Positions 53,241 to 64,000 are shown, counted from the stretch's first letter. The stretch is DNA of 64,000 bases from Halisarca cf. caerulea (GCA_963170055.1 CAUJGJ010000444.1:6861618-6925617); one strand, 5' to 3'. Made by a program: numbers and translations. The notes: generated by a model from the letters alone, not told the origin.

Positions 53241-53611
53241 GATTATGTGTATGGTAGTTGTGTTTAAAATACACTATGATTACTATTGAGAGTACCGGCC
53301 ACCTCTAACAGTTTTTTTGTATCATTACTTTTCTTTTACTATCAATATACGTACGTAGTAACTCTACATCTTTTCTCACTCATGTATGTGTTCATGTATT
53401 ATTATTGTAATACAATTCCTATGCTGTACCTGATGCTTGAATTACGATGCATGGTGAAATTAAAAATAAAAAATATACACAAACTTCTGCACTAACATTT
53501 GTAATAATTGTGAACATTCTGCAATAATGCAAAAATCCTGCATGAGAACAGTTGGGCGTGCTGCATTTGTGCATAATTGTGGCAATGTCAGTATGTAAAA
53601 GAGCAAACTGT

Positions 53612-53672
53612 ACTCACTCACTCACTCACTCACTCACTCACTCACTCACACACACACACACACACACACAAT
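53612..53672. repeat. (CTCA)n(CA)n microsatellite
   Basis: A tetranucleotide run followed by a dinucleotide run. Confidence 0.95.
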
Positions 53673-54019
53673 GTACACACATATACGTACACACTCACAA
53701 CACTCATCACAACCAAGCGTACGTACCTTCTTTGTCCTGACTATTCCTCCCTCAGGGATGAACTAACCGCAGTCAACAGAGTTTTCGAGTTAGACGTAGG
53801 TGTGAGTGGGGCCATCTAGTCTTCAGTAGGTCAGTTCTCGTGCCTCAGATATGAATTGCATCGGTCAAGTTTGAGGGAAGCGACAGTGAGATAAGTATAA
53901 TAATATAGTAATATGATAATGCACACACACACAACCACATAATTTTTGAAATGGTTAGGCATTGGTTCAGCTGAGTTGTTTTGTTTTGTGACTTACTACC
54001 ACTCTGTCCTTTCCTTTTA

Positions 54020-54628
54020 AGCTCGATTTGAGAAACATCAGGAACATTCCTGATGACGTAAGTGCAATGAATACCAATTACAATACACTGTTGCTATTTT
54101 TTTCTTTTGATACTTTATTGTAGACTTTGACTAAGGCTCGGAACATTATACTCCGAGAAGTGAGGAGGAGGAGGAAGAGGAAAGAGACGCAGGAGGACAT
54201 GGAGATCCCGCCATCGTCCAGCAGCCATTCTTGCTATTGGGGGGTTAATCGATTGGGGGCATGGCAATGAGCCTGCATTATGCAACCATAATACAGGTTA
54301 TGAAATTTTGTCCCATTGTTTTTATGTTCGGGCCACCCGGTGCGGGCAAGACGACAGCCCTCAACATGACACTGCAAGTCACTGGAGGGATTTGCAATCG
54401 CCTTGTGACCAATGCAACTCGTCCCGCTATTTTGAGCTACTGCTCGCAAAGCCCATTTCCAATTGGGATTGATGATCCATCATCGATGTCCTTACTGGAA
54501 GCCCTCTGTGTGGACCTTTATAATGGTGCACAAAAGTTATCAGTGTCCCAGGGGGCAAACATCCCCCAGAACAACAATGATAGTGGCTTTGAACTTCCCA
54601 ATTATCAGCAATCACAGGTAACCTACAG
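54020..54628 (+). CDS. Exons of a P-loop NTPase-like protein
   Basis: Three exon-like blocks. 54021-54058 (LDLRNIRNIPDD) is followed by a GTAAGT donor. The next runs from about 54124 (acceptor TTGTAG) and reads TLTKARNIILREVRRRRKRK, with Glu/Arg-rich composition. The third, about 54297-54616, reads CPIVFMFGPPGAGKTTALNM, then SYCSQSPFPIGIDDPSS, and ends in front of GTAACC. GPPGAGKTT is a canonical Walker A and IDDPS could be a Walker B. The pattern recalls phage/plasmid-type DUF927-like ATPases seen in sponge genomes. No downstream exon was recognised. Confidence 0.5.
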
Positions 54629-54739
54629 TACACTTACAGTATGCCTGTATACAACAATTGTTCTATTTCAGTGTTGTGATCCTATTTAGGTACACAACAT
54701 GACCACCTTAGAAACTCCCTCTTGGATGTATCAAAGGAA

Positions 54740-55050
54740 CAAGCGATTTGAGTTTAAAAAACTCGTGGGCCGCCTACGTCCCTGGAAACTCAAATCGCTT
54801 GGAAATCGTCGTTATTGACTAAAGTAATACTTCGCAAAACTCTTCTGGTCGAAAGACTCTTCGCTGATAAAATCAGGAGCAAACGAATGAATTTTACCGA
54901 AATATAGCCGAAAGATTACGTACCGACTTGGCGTCCGCCATGTTGTTGACATATATATATACATCGTTCCGGACGTTCCGGACACTTCCGGTGAAAGTAA
55001 AAACAATATAGGGCCACCTTCCGGCGGGCCAAAAAATGGCAGAGGCCAAG
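54740..55050. repeat. Dispersed MITE-like repeat, copy 1
   Basis: Starts with a hairpin (CAAGCGATTTGAGTTT / AAACTCAAATCGCTTG, 54740-54801). It shares CTCTTCTGGTCGAAA, TAAAATCAGGAGCAAACGA and GCCGAAAGATTACGTA with 63808-64000. Its second half (ACTTCCGGTGAAAGTAAAA) is shared with 58715-58785. Confidence 0.85.
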
Positions 55051-55254
55051 TCAAGAAAGTGGACAAGAAATGGTCTATTTCACAAAATGGCTGATGGATG
55101 ACGGATGACAGCGGCGAATGGTAACAATGTGTACAACTGGTGGGTTCTTCTTGTTTGCATGACTTGTGAGTTTTGCATATTATGCTGCCAACAGAAGCTA
55201 ATTGTATGCATAATATACTTCTGTGTTTCTACATTTTGTGTTATTTATTTTTTG

Positions 55255-55327
55255 TGTGTATGTTTGCGTGTGTGTGTGTGCGCATGTGTGTGTGTGAGTG
55301 AGTGTGTGTGCGTGTGTGTGCGCGCGC

Positions 55328-55371
<44 letters not shown>
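55255..55371. repeat. TG/CG microsatellite
   Basis: A long TG run with short CG and AG interruptions. Confidence 0.95.
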
Positions 55372-55399
55372 GTTTGCATACATCTCTTTCCTCTTTATT

Positions 55400-57300
55400 C
55401 CTTTTAGGATTCATTGTAAAATGCGAAGCTGCTTTGAAGACAGGATGTTCAACTGTTAAGATGTTTAACTTGCTACACGCATGAACTTGTGTTATGCCGC
55501 AAAGAAAATCGGTAAGTTACCCGTACCGTACTGTGCATCGAGGAAACATTCTATGTTGCTGTGTTTTCTTCGTTGGGCTTTTTTTACCTGTTTTACTTTT
55601 CATGCTGTAGATACCTGCTATGATCGATTTACAATCCAAGTTTTACTCTTCACTAAGTTCATTGTTGCTTCATCAGAAGCGGAATCTTGAAGAAGGTATG
55701 TAAATCTTTAGTATCGGATATCCTGTGGGATTGTGAGTCAGTGCACTGTTCCTTCCCTTTCTGCAGGTAACTATCAAGTTTGAGAAAAGGATGGACAATG
55801 ATCGTTTGGATGGATCAAGTTGAACACTGTTTTTGTTTATAGAACCTGTCCGACAGTGAACGCTTCTTGAACCTTTTAAAGTAAATTCTCTACATAGTTA
55901 TTCGGCATTTATGTTACTTTTGTATTTGTAGTTTTGATTATTTCAAGAATTAAGCAAATTTTACATTTAGCGTTTTGCTTGTTCACTCTGGTTTGGAGAG
56001 TAAAGACCACTCCCATTGTAAGAGTGAAAGTCACACTACATCTGCGTGGGGTGAGGGTCACCCTCAAAACAGGTATGCTCACAGTAGCCAGTAGCCAAGC
56101 ACCCATTTTGGTGTGAACTTCACCACAAATTTCTAACAGTGTATGTGTTGTATGTTTCTGTATGCATTATTCCATGCATGTGTGCTTTTTTGTATTCTGT
56201 GGGTATATACATGTGAATTATAGGTTTTCAGTAAGCGGTCCTAGAAGAAGCAAAGGAGCTAGAAGATAATCACAACCATGCTGGCAAATTAAGAAGGGTG
56301 TGTCTATTCCAGTGCAATCTTCCACTGACAGCCCATTTATTCTTTTTTTCTATTAGGTAATTAATCTGTATGTGCACAGAGTCAAGTTACTTGAAGACGC
56401 TTAAGTTACACTGTAGCGGTTTTTTGGGATTTTATAGGTACTTTTGGTTATCAATTATAATTTTGATGTACTGGTTGTTTGTTTTATGCATAATAATGCT
56501 TTCTGAATTGTGTTCAGTGCATGGAAAATAAATGTTGGTACAATTATTCATTTTTTAATTTATAGCCAAGCATTGTATAAACAATATATAACTAATGGAA
56601 AGCCTTGCATTCGACAAATGATGACATTCTGAACATTTATTTGGCTACTTGAATGGCCAAACACACAGTGAAATACGAACCGCTAAACCTACACAATTCG
56701 ATTTCAAAATTGTAAAAGTATTTCATATTCTATGTAATAATGAGCAAATGTATTTTATTGACCGTTTGTAAGGTACATAGCGTGTAGATTCATAGCTGTA
56801 TACTTTTCAGTACTTCCCGATTGGTGATTTTGGTCACCGCCATGTTGACTTATGACGTCATGTTGTTATGACTTCACTACTAACCACAATACACGGATCA
56901 AAGCGAAGTGTTTCCGCTTGGTAGACATCACATGATCCAACACCTGAATTAGTGTTTTGGTGCTTTTTTTTAGCTTGTTTGATGGGTTTCGAAGAATCAG
57001 GAGCTAGTTTGGTGATCAACAAGTTATGTCTTTGCTGGATATTGGGCCAGTTATTTTTGGAGGAACTGAGGGGATAATTTCTTGGATGCAGTCCAAACAA
57101 ACGTTTACTGGCTCAATCCAAGGACTGCACTACATGCAATGTACCTATGGTTCTTGGACTGCGAAGTGACGTCAGTGATGGATACAGGTTAGAAATTGAA
57201 TTATTAATTAGCAAGTAATAAGACAAGTAACAAAAAAGTAATAAAGAATGTGCTAAAAGAAATAAGTACATAGTATTGACACAAATTCAATACCAATGTT
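55400..57300. other. No recognised gene
   Basis: Splice-like signals and short frames occur (for example around 55410 and 55680), but none matches a family. An acidic-rich exon of an unrecognised gene cannot be ruled out. Confidence 0.4.
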
Positions 57301-57312
57301 GGATTATTGTAG

Positions 57313-57864
57313 ATGGCGTTGCCCCCAGTCCAAGAATGGGGTCACAATCCGAGAAGGCAGTTTCTTCAAAGGATCCCATCTGACTTTGCAGAAGTGGCTT
57401 CTGTTGATGTACTGGTGGGCATGGCAGTACCCAGTGACAGATGCTGCAGAGGAGGCCAAGGTGGAGCCTAACACTGCCTCTCAGGCATATCAGTTCTTAA
57501 GAGAGGCGTGCACCACCAAACTGCTGAACAAACCCATCAAGTTGGGGGGTGATGGGTCAATTGTATAGGTGGACGAATCCCTCTTCCGCCACAAGCCAAA
57601 GGTATGAGTCTCAGACACTCCCAAAAGTACATGCACACTTTGCAGAATTTTACAGTCTGCTAATCTGCATTTTCCTAGCATCACAGAGGTAGAGCAACCA
57701 CAAATGAAGTGTGGGTGTTAAGGATGGTCAACCCAAGCACCAGTCCCACACTGGGATATATGGAGGTGGTACCAAGGAGGGATGCCAACACTCTCCTTCC
57801 CACTATCCAGGCTCACACCCTTCCTGGCACTGTGATACACAGTGACCAAACCATTACTTTGTAG
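57313..57864 (+). pseudogene. Merlin/ISXO2-type transposase, front half
   Basis: Exon 1 (57313-57601) follows TTGTAG and ends at GTATGAG. It reads RWRCPQSKNGVTIREGSFFK, then TLQKWLLLMYWWAWQYPVTD and KPIKLGGDGSIV, TAG, VDESLFRHKPK (first catalytic D). Exon 2 (57679-57864, acceptor TTTCCTAG) reads HHRGRATTNEVWVLRMVNPS, then GTVIHSDQTIT (second D) and stops at TAG where a dispersed repeat begins. The family uses a DDE-type domain related to bacterial IS1595/ISXO2, with Merlin as the animal branch. The TAG at about 57566 replaces a probable CAG glutamine. The third catalytic region is lost. Confidence 0.75.
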
Positions 57865-57885
57865 GGGTGTTTTGCTGCATGTTCC

Positions 57886-58118
57886 TACAGTGACAGGAGT
57901 CATTGTTTTGGTGAGTTTAATCATTCTTGAGCTGCCGTGGGAGATGAGAATCTACAATTAAACAAATCAGGTAACCCTGGTAACTTCCTGGCAATGCTAT
58001 AAAGGAAATATAGCACAATATGATCCTGTTTTGAAAGGCCATCTGGAGAGGCCACGACAAATGAGAATGCCACACATATATTTCACTAAGAATACAAAGA
58101 GATCACAGACATCATTGG
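57886..58118. repeat. Dispersed ~230 bp repeat, copy 2
   Basis: Colinear with 18486-18718, including CAGTGACAGGAGTCATTG, GAGCTGCCGTGGGAGATGAG and GATCCTGTTTTGAAAGGCCA. It truncates the Merlin/ISXO2-type gene. Confidence 0.85.
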
Positions 58119-58153
58119 TAGGTATTATCAAGAAGTCAATTCTTGAGCAAATC

Positions 58154-58301
58154 CAATCTTTGCACGATACAGAAATTATGCCCTTATGCATTAGTTTCGT
58201 TGACAATGACAAATGTATTAGATTACTATAACGTTAATACATTTGTCATTGTCAACGAAACTAATGCATAAGGGCATAATTTCTGTATTGTGCAAAGATT
58301 G
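58154..58301. repeat. 148 bp hairpin with 67 bp arms
   Basis: 58154-58220 and 58235-58301 are reverse complements with a single mismatch near the outer end, separated by 14 bp (GATTACTATAACGT). Arms include AGAAATTATGCCCTTATGCA. It could form a long stem, and there is no coding content. Confidence 0.95.
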
Positions 58302-58675
58302 AACTATTTGACCTTGCTTTCAGTCCCATTTGCTTGGATTCCAATCAACATGCAATCTATAGACCTGTTTAATCATATCTTGTGTTCATTGTATGGTATG
58401 TATAGTCCTGCATGGGACTACACTAGGTCCTAGTGCCTTAGATGGCATGATGCACTGAAATATATGCATGTAAACATGTACAGTAGAGCATACTTTGGTG
58501 AGGTGATCATGCCCTTCTTTGGTCAAAACAGTAGTTTTGCTTGGGTTGACTACAGAGTTCAATTTCTTTGGTGTGTACAAGGCTACCATTGTAGTAAACC
58601 ACAAACTGCAGTGTTCTCCCCATTATGAAATAGGTCACTATAACAGAGTTTCCACAGCATGTAGTACATTTATTC

Positions 58676-58708
58676 TAATATATATTCTAATATATATATA
58701 TATATATA
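58676..58708. repeat. (TA)n microsatellite
   Basis: A TA run adjoining the MITE-like segment 58715-58785, which shares GACACTTCCGGTGAAAGTAA with 54975-55000. Confidence 0.9.
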
Positions 58709-59000
58709 CACACATCGTTACGGACCTTATGGACACTTCCGGTGAAAGTAAAAACAATATAGGGGCCATCCGGTGGCCCAACAAATGAAACTTACTTTCT
58801 TTAATAACGCTGCCATTTGTAGTGCTAGTTATTGTATGGTTAGCCTTTGTGACTCGGACAATAAATACGCCAATGCCTAGCTAGTCACACAGGACATTGG
58901 ACTGGTATGTGAAGAATACAGAATTACTAGCAAATGTGGTCATAAACGTATGGGACTAGCAGTTCCTGTTTGAATGAGATCATGTGTTGAGCTTTTAATA

Positions 59001-59198
59001 GGTGGTCCTTGTGTTGACGTGCTTTAGTACAACTGAAGTGGGCAATGAACCAGCCTACAGTGGTCTCTATAGACAGGTGGTCCTTGTGTTGAGGTGCTTT
59101 AGTACAACTGAAGTGGGCAATGAACCAGCCTACAGTGGTCTCTATAGACAGGTGGTCCTTATATGCGAGTGGTCTTCAAGGCAGGTTTCACTGTACTG
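59001..59198. repeat. 75 bp tandem repeat and repeat-family end
   Basis: The unit beginning GGTGGTCCTTGTGTTGA starts at 59001 and 59076, with a third partial start at 59151, exactly 75 bp apart. The stretch ends with CAGGTTTCACTGTA, an end motif shared with the MITE at 21731. A related partial copy is at 24640-24735. Confidence 0.85.
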
Positions 59199-59689
59199 CC
59201 GTATATGCTTTTATTTTTGCAGGGTGTATGTTTGACAGATTTTGGCTTTGGCGATTTTCGCTTTTTATATTCGCGGATGGCCATGTTTTGCCATTGCACA
59301 AGAGCCTGATCTAAATTTTCGCAGGTGTAAACTTTCACGGATGGCTTCCAATCCGCGAGTATAACCGCATACGGTATTTCTGAATGAGCCCTGTGTGATG
59401 ACTATCATCATACGTGAATGCAAGCATACACATACAAAGGTACCTCAAAGCATCATTAAAAATCCAGTAAAATTGAAATGTTCTGTCATAGTAGGCTTTT
59501 ATCTAATTGCTGGCTCCTTATCATATTAACTGTTAGTTTCCTTCAATTGAGGCCTCCCTGCCCCTCACCCCCCTCAGAGTAAAACTACCTGGATAAAGAG
59601 CCAGGACCCTGAAGTGGCTTATTAGAGCCGCACTGCTTTAGTAGCTCTTGTCATTTGTAAGATGAAAGTAGATGTTTAACAACAGCAAT

Positions 59690-60380
59690 CCAAGGGCCAG
59701 ACAAAACTTGGGGTGGACGTTTAGCTAACGGTGAGCAATTTGAGGATGTCATCTTTACTGACGAGTGCACCGTCCAGTTAGATGGACACCATAGGAAGTC
59801 CTGCAAGAAGAAGGGCACTGCAAGGAAGCTGAAGTGCAAACACAAGCACTTTCAAAGAGAGGTGCAACAAAAGGCCCACTTTTGTTTCTGATCTACATTA
59901 ATGACCTACCCCTCTCCATTCTAAATTCTTCGACATACCTATTTGCAGATGATACTAAATTAATGGATAATACAGATGATACTAAATTAATGGATAATAA
60001 TAAATAATAAATAATAAAAATAGTGATGTTCGATGGCATACTTACTGCTGTAAGGTACGCAGGTATCTTAACTGCTTCTCTATTGCCGTTTAATCGCGAT
60101 GTGTATCCCCGTGGGCACCAGGAGGACAATGATCCTAAACACATGAGTTGATACATCAGGAACTATTTCAGTGCCAATAATGTTAATTGGTGGAAGAGCC
60201 AAGCTGAAAGCCCTGACTTAAACCCTATAGAGATGGTTTGGGATCACTGAAGACCTTCTTGCACGACAAGGTAAAGCCCAAGAACCTGGCAGAACTTAAA
60301 GTGGGCATCAAAGCTTTTTGTGAGAGGATGACACCCTAAGTATGCTCCCGATACATTGAGAGCACCTGCAAAAAGGTCTT
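59690..60380 (+). pseudogene. Tc1-like transposase remnant, split
   Basis: The front piece reads GEQFEDVIFTDECTVQLDGH and KSCKKKGTARKLKCKHKH, which places the first catalytic D. The back piece (60025-60380) reads MFDGILTAVRYAGILTASLL, EDNDPKHMS and ESPDLNPIEMVWDH, then one frame over LHDKVKPKNLAELKVGIKAF. It is clearly related to the transposase of elements A and B. A short LINE fragment (59868-59990) interrupts it. Stops and shifts abound; no BEN gene accompanies it. Confidence 0.8.
59868..59990 (+). pseudogene. LINE reverse-transcriptase palm fragment
   Basis: The frame reads GPLLFLIYINDLPLSILNSS and TYLFADDTKLMD, the YxDD-box region of non-LTR reverse transcriptases (FADD form). A 24 bp unit with GATGATACTAAATTAATGG is duplicated right after. 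It sits inside the Tc1-like remnant. Confidence 0.75.
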
Positions 60381-60619
60381 AATATTCAAATTATTATTGT
60401 ACATTATCATTATAATATTATGCGTATTATTATTATAAGAATTCGAATTGAACTTTGAACCAAGCAAGGTTCCATGGAGCCTCTGCTTTGTCATGTTTGT
60501 TCATCTGTAAACATGGTAATACATCATTACATAGCACTCAGTAGAAATACGTATATTTCTTTTGATGTTTGACCTTTCTCTAGCCCCAAGCATCTGCTCA
60601 AGGTTCATATTTTGGGGTG

Positions 60620-60893
60620 GCATTACAAGACAACGACCCGAAGCACACATTTCGCCACACACACGACTTTCTTGAGGACAGGGATCAATTGGTGGAGGAC
60701 ACCCCTTGAGAGTCCAGACTTCAACTCAATTGAAAACTTGTAGCATGAGCTCAAGGAATTTATCCAATGCGAGGTGGAGCCAAAGGTAAAGCAGGAGTCT
60801 ATGATAGATGTTGCAAAGTGCAGAAAGTATATTGGACATTTACAGAAAGTTATCCCTGCTGTAATAGACAATAAAAGAAACACTACTAATTTT
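60620..60893 (+). pseudogene. Second Tc1-like transposase C-terminus
   Basis: The frame reads LQDNDPKHTFRHTHDFLEDR (second D), and after a shift PLESPDFNSIENL, TAG, HELKEFIQCEVEPKVKQE and CRKYIGHLQKVIPAVIDN, ending at TGA 60892. The third acidic residue (IEN) is present. It is a different Tc1 lineage from the remnant just upstream. Confidence 0.75.
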
Positions 60894-62000
60894 TGATGTC
60901 ATTTCCATTCAGTATCGTACTGCATTTAGTGTGTGTGTATGTATACAATTTTATTTAACTTAAGCAGCAGTAAATCTACCACATTTAAAAGTCGTATATC
61001 TTGTTAAGTCCAATATCAGTCTTTACACTGACCGACAATTTCATTGCCACACAGATAGACAGCCATTTTATTGTTACATTACGCTATTCCGTTATTCCGT
61101 TAATGAGGTCAGTGAACATCAAAGAAGCCACCCAACTATCTTACTTCCATTAATTGTCTCTTCTCAAGCAGCTGGGCTGCCTCCTTCCTATGTTGTGTAC
61201 AGTTGGATATGATCTTATGGGTCACACGGACTGTCCCTGTTAATATTATGCTTGTAAGAAGTTCATTTTTAGTAGCAAGGCAATGTTGTCTCTGGGTAGG
61301 CTGTACACCCCTATAGCCAACAGACAAAAGGGATTGCTTATTGCTTTGCATGGGTATAGGTAAGTACATATAATATTATCATAGTAAGACCTACCCTTAC
61401 TCTCAGTTAAAGTATATCAGTGCAATATGCCAGTGGCACTGGGCCCCCTTCAAAAAAGCTGCTATCCAGGCTGCAGTTAGAAAAAGTGAGTTATCAACAT
61501 CCTCAATGCAATTCCAACTTTACATGTGTAAGTTTGTAACTCAGTTGATTTTATTCTTTCACCACATAGCCTCCAGTGTCCGGGAGCATTTTTCTCCCTA
61601 CTACAGAACGATATCCCTAGCAGGGAAAATTTTGAGGACCACTTTGAAGGTGCCTTTTTCATAAGTTATATACTATGTCTATGATCATGCAGTGACTGTA
61701 CAGACTAGCAATTTTTGTTCTTTGCAGAAAACATTTCCTGACATGGAGGATTTTATTGTATGTAAACGTCTATATCCCATATAAATGTCTATATTCCATA
61801 TTTTCCACCAGAGGTGGACATATATGCTTAGCCCTCAAGTTTCCCCCGGAGGATTCCAGGGCACAAATTCACAGATATGTGAGTTAGATAGTTGGAATGT
61901 ATATTTAAATCAAATATTATTTCACCTTTACATCTTTCCACAGGGATATCTTGTAAGTATTCCTGAAATTACTGCAACACTTTCATTTGAACATGGCTAA
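60894..62000. other. No recognised gene
   Basis: Possible exon borders occur near 61445-61500 and 61565-61650, but the encoded pieces are too short to identify. Confidence 0.4.
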
Positions 62001-62002
62001 CA

Positions 62003-62235
62003 GGAACTGAAATCCATGCTGGACTCAGGTCATCCAGGAGTCAGTTAGCCCATATGGGCTTCTCCCATTGTCATTGTTCCAAAGAAGGATGGGACTTTGC
62101 GTATGTGTGGACTATCAGCGACTGAACCAGGTGGCCACCTTTGATGCTTTCCCAATGCCCCGTGTAGAAGAAGTTTTTGAGAACATTGGGATGGCCACTA
62201 ACATCACAACTCTGGATCAGCTTTACTGGTGCTGT
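62003..62235 (+). pseudogene. Ty3/gypsy reverse-transcriptase fragment
   Basis: The frame reads QELKSMLDSGHPGVS, TAG, PIWASPIVIVPKKDGTLRMC and VDYQRLNQVATFDAFPMPRV, then ATNITTLDQ. These are the first conserved blocks of Ty3/gypsy reverse transcriptase (SPW.SP...V.KKDG..R.CVDYR.LN, then FP+P). The catalytic YxDD is absent. The sequence after 62235 is unrelated. Confidence 0.8.
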
Positions 62236-62565
62236 TATGTGGCGATCCCTCCCTGCGGACATCCGGGGGGTGAAAGATTTCTGGACCTTCTCTGCCGAAT
62301 GTGCGGATCTCTTGCTGGACTGACCTTTGTATTGGCATGTGCATGATCTTCTACTCTTGTTTTTCCCTTACATTATAATCAATATTCAGTTTTTATTTTA
62401 TTTTACTACTTGATGAATGAACCCAATTAACAATCTTGACGCATGTTTTTATACTTTATCATGATTTCTTCCCTCTGTTTTGTTCTTGTACTGTGTTTCT
62501 TTTCTTTTTCATTGGGCTCCTGGGAGATAGCCATTGGCTAAAGGCTACCCAGTCTAAATAATGTT
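62236..62565. other. Possible LINE 3' end
   Basis: A frame with MWRSLPADIRGVKDFWTFS near 62234-62300 resembles the W.SLP..IR.....F...L tail of LINE proteins. The stretch ends GCCATTGGCTAAAGGCTACC and AGTCTAAATAA, similar to the 3' part of the SINE at 38358. Confidence 0.4.
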
Positions 62566-62729
62566 ACCTGATCTAGCCAAGCTTGCACCATATCTCGAGT
62601 GCTGTTCGAATAACACTGCAAGGTCATACTTGAGGATTTTCTAGAAGGCCACTTGATGCATTTCTCTACCACTTCACACTGGATCAGATCACAGGAGGGA
62701 GAATTTTGAGGTTGCTCAGTACGTGGCAG

Positions 62730-62820
62730 GCAGGAGGGGAAGAGGAGCACGTTTTCAGACAATCCGTCAATAATCAGAGAATCGAAAGGCTAAAGAGAAA
62801 TGTAGGACAACAGTTAGTAC
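62730..62820 (+). pseudogene. Integrase-core-like fragment
   Basis: The frame reads EEEHVFRQSVNNQRIERLKR. Compare the GRSVHNQRIERLWRD motif of an integrase-core (rve-type) protein family common in marine invertebrates and fish. Too short for firm assignment. Confidence 0.4.
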
Positions 62821-62909
62821 ACTTGGAAAGAGAGAAGATGCAAGTTGTACTAGGTAGGGAGAAATTATACATAAAAGTACATTCCATATACATATATTAT
62901 AAAATATAA

Positions 62910-63807
62910 TACTTGGTAATATTGCGTGTGATAAGTAGACTGAAGTAGGGAATGAATATCCTCCTCTGTAAACGATCTTGGATTATTATGGAAATTAATT
63001 AATGGTTTATTGAACTCCTATCATATATCCCCTCCTAGCTCCTTCCCCAGCTCTGAAGGAAGCCAGCACCATCATACCACAGTCCTGAGGGTCCTTGCAG
63101 AGGCCTGTGCAGGTGGTTATCCTGTGCCTGGCAGACCAGGCTCTCTCCAGCCATCTGGCGGACACATCAACTGCTATAAAGGAGACATCAAGCGCAGTGG
63201 TCTGGGTGATAGCAATATCAAAGGATTTTGTGGAATGAAGTTTGTCTGTCTCACCGAGCAGAAGTAGGCACTTCTATTTGGTAGGGTTGCTTGTTGCATA
63301 TGAGGCAGGCCTAGACGGGTAATTTTAGGTACTGGAATTTTTGGAATTTTGCTACATTATTTATGTATTACATGCATTTACAAGACAGCCAGGGATTCAC
63401 AGCCAGGTTGTATTTGAATTTGGAAAGAATTAACATTTGATACATGTACGTTCACCAGGAACCATGTAGGAACCACATATACATGCATCTAACTAGAAGC
63501 AATATCCCACACACATGCTGTGTTGCCCAAAGTTTGCTGCCGAAATAATAGCTCATAAGAGATAACATGTCAGGAGCAGGATTGAAAAATCACCATCATG
63601 TAATCGGATAATATGAAATTTAGCTAGAAGACACTCCATCATGTTGAATTTCTCAGTGTTTCGGATAGCGATGCTCTACCTCAAGTCTGAATGGAAACCC
63701 AAGAACTTCATCCTGTGCCTTCTGCGTAAGGGTGAGCTGTGCCACATATCCCATTTTAGCTCGATTTGCAGACATGATAGCATGCAGTGATCATTTGACT
63801 TATTTTT
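62910..63807. other. No recognised gene
   Basis: A frame at 63040-63265 with GGHINCYKGDIKRSGL after an acceptor-like CTCCTAG is not recognised. Confidence 0.4.
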
Positions 63808-64000
63808 CCAAAAACTTGTGGGCCGCCTACGGCCCTGGAAACTCAATCGCTTGGAAATCATCGTTATTGACTAAAACAATACTTCGAAGAACTCTTCTGG
63901 TCGAAAAGATTCTTCGCTGATAAAATCAGGAGCAAACGAATGAATTTCACCAAAATATAGCCGAAAGATTACGTATTGACTTCGCGTCCGCCATGCTGTT
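63808..64000. repeat. Dispersed MITE-like repeat, copy 2, cut by window end
   Basis: Colinear with 54757-54945, including GTGGGCCGCCTACG, AATCAGGAGCAAACGAATGA and ATATAGCCGAAAGATTACGT. It runs off the window. Confidence 0.85.

Noticed and set aside
56857..57100. 80-codon minus-strand frame near a possible promoter
   Set aside because: No motif, no splice context and biased composition; taken as chance.

Overview
The window looks like AT-rich, repeat-laden genomic DNA of a marine invertebrate animal. Genes are split by short introns with GT/AG borders, microsatellites are abundant, and almost every recognisable protein belongs to a mobile-element family common in sponges and cnidarians. A sponge is my best guess, but that is inference from the element mix, not from a diagnostic gene. 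I recognise no ordinary housekeeping gene, no tRNA or rRNA gene, no operon and no CRISPR array. Nearly all coding regions are decayed copies, often intact apart from one or two stops or frameshifts.

Layout. 0-2 kb: a DUF6589-family pseudogene on the minus strand with a P-element-like (THAP9-type) transposase fragment on the plus strand inside it. 3.3-5.7 kb: piggyBac copy 1. 5.9-7.1 kb: a CACTA/Tnp2-type transposase fragment with an internal 13-residue repeat. 8.7-9.2 kb: a LINE reverse-transcriptase tail. 9.5-11.2 kb: a tandem array of about 104 bp units into which a 795 bp inverted-repeat transposon jumped, making a perfect 9 bp target duplication. 12.5-14.6 kb: a minus-strand exon, piggyBac copy 3 and a TTF-type hAT N-terminus. 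14.6-18.7 kb: a mosaic of tandem repeats. 20.9-22.5 kb: a 16 bp minisatellite, a TA-type MITE and a DUF7869 exon. 22.8-25.4 kb: a Mutator-like transposase and a minus-strand hAT fragment. 25.9 kb: an exon with a RAG1-N-terminus-like zinc motif. 26.5 kb: a Merlin/ISXO2-type fragment. 28.9-36.3 kb: RecQ fragments, piggyBac copy 2 with both ends and TTAA flanks, a Ty3/gypsy LTR and gag, and a Ulp1-like protease. 36.9-38.0 kb: a DIRS-like gag. 38.4 kb: a SINE.

The most interesting part is 38.6-52.6 kb. A RecQ-like helicase gene and the tyrosine-recombinase-type gene beside it have been hit by several elements whose borders can be read exactly. Element A (39428-42657) and element B (44869-47928) are two diverged members of one Tc1/mariner-type family, each flanked by TA. 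Both encode a 339-residue DD34E transposase on the minus strand and, divergently, a 330-residue BEN-domain protein on the plus strand. Both carry terminal inverted repeats followed by clusters of CCGCGG-like motifs. I do not know of a named family with this layout, and it is the best candidate here for an undescribed system: a transposon carrying its own BEN-domain DNA-binding partner. An LTR retrotransposon remnant (42781-43639, ATGTA duplication) and a pogo-type transposase ending in a PHD finger (49786-51877) complete the nest.

52.7-64 kb: a second copy of an unnamed conserved gene, a P-loop NTPase exon, another Merlin/ISXO2-type transposase, Tc1 and LINE fragments, a gypsy reverse-transcriptase fragment and dispersed MITE-like repeats. 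Many of the stops in otherwise clean frames are explained by a single C-to-T or G-to-A change.
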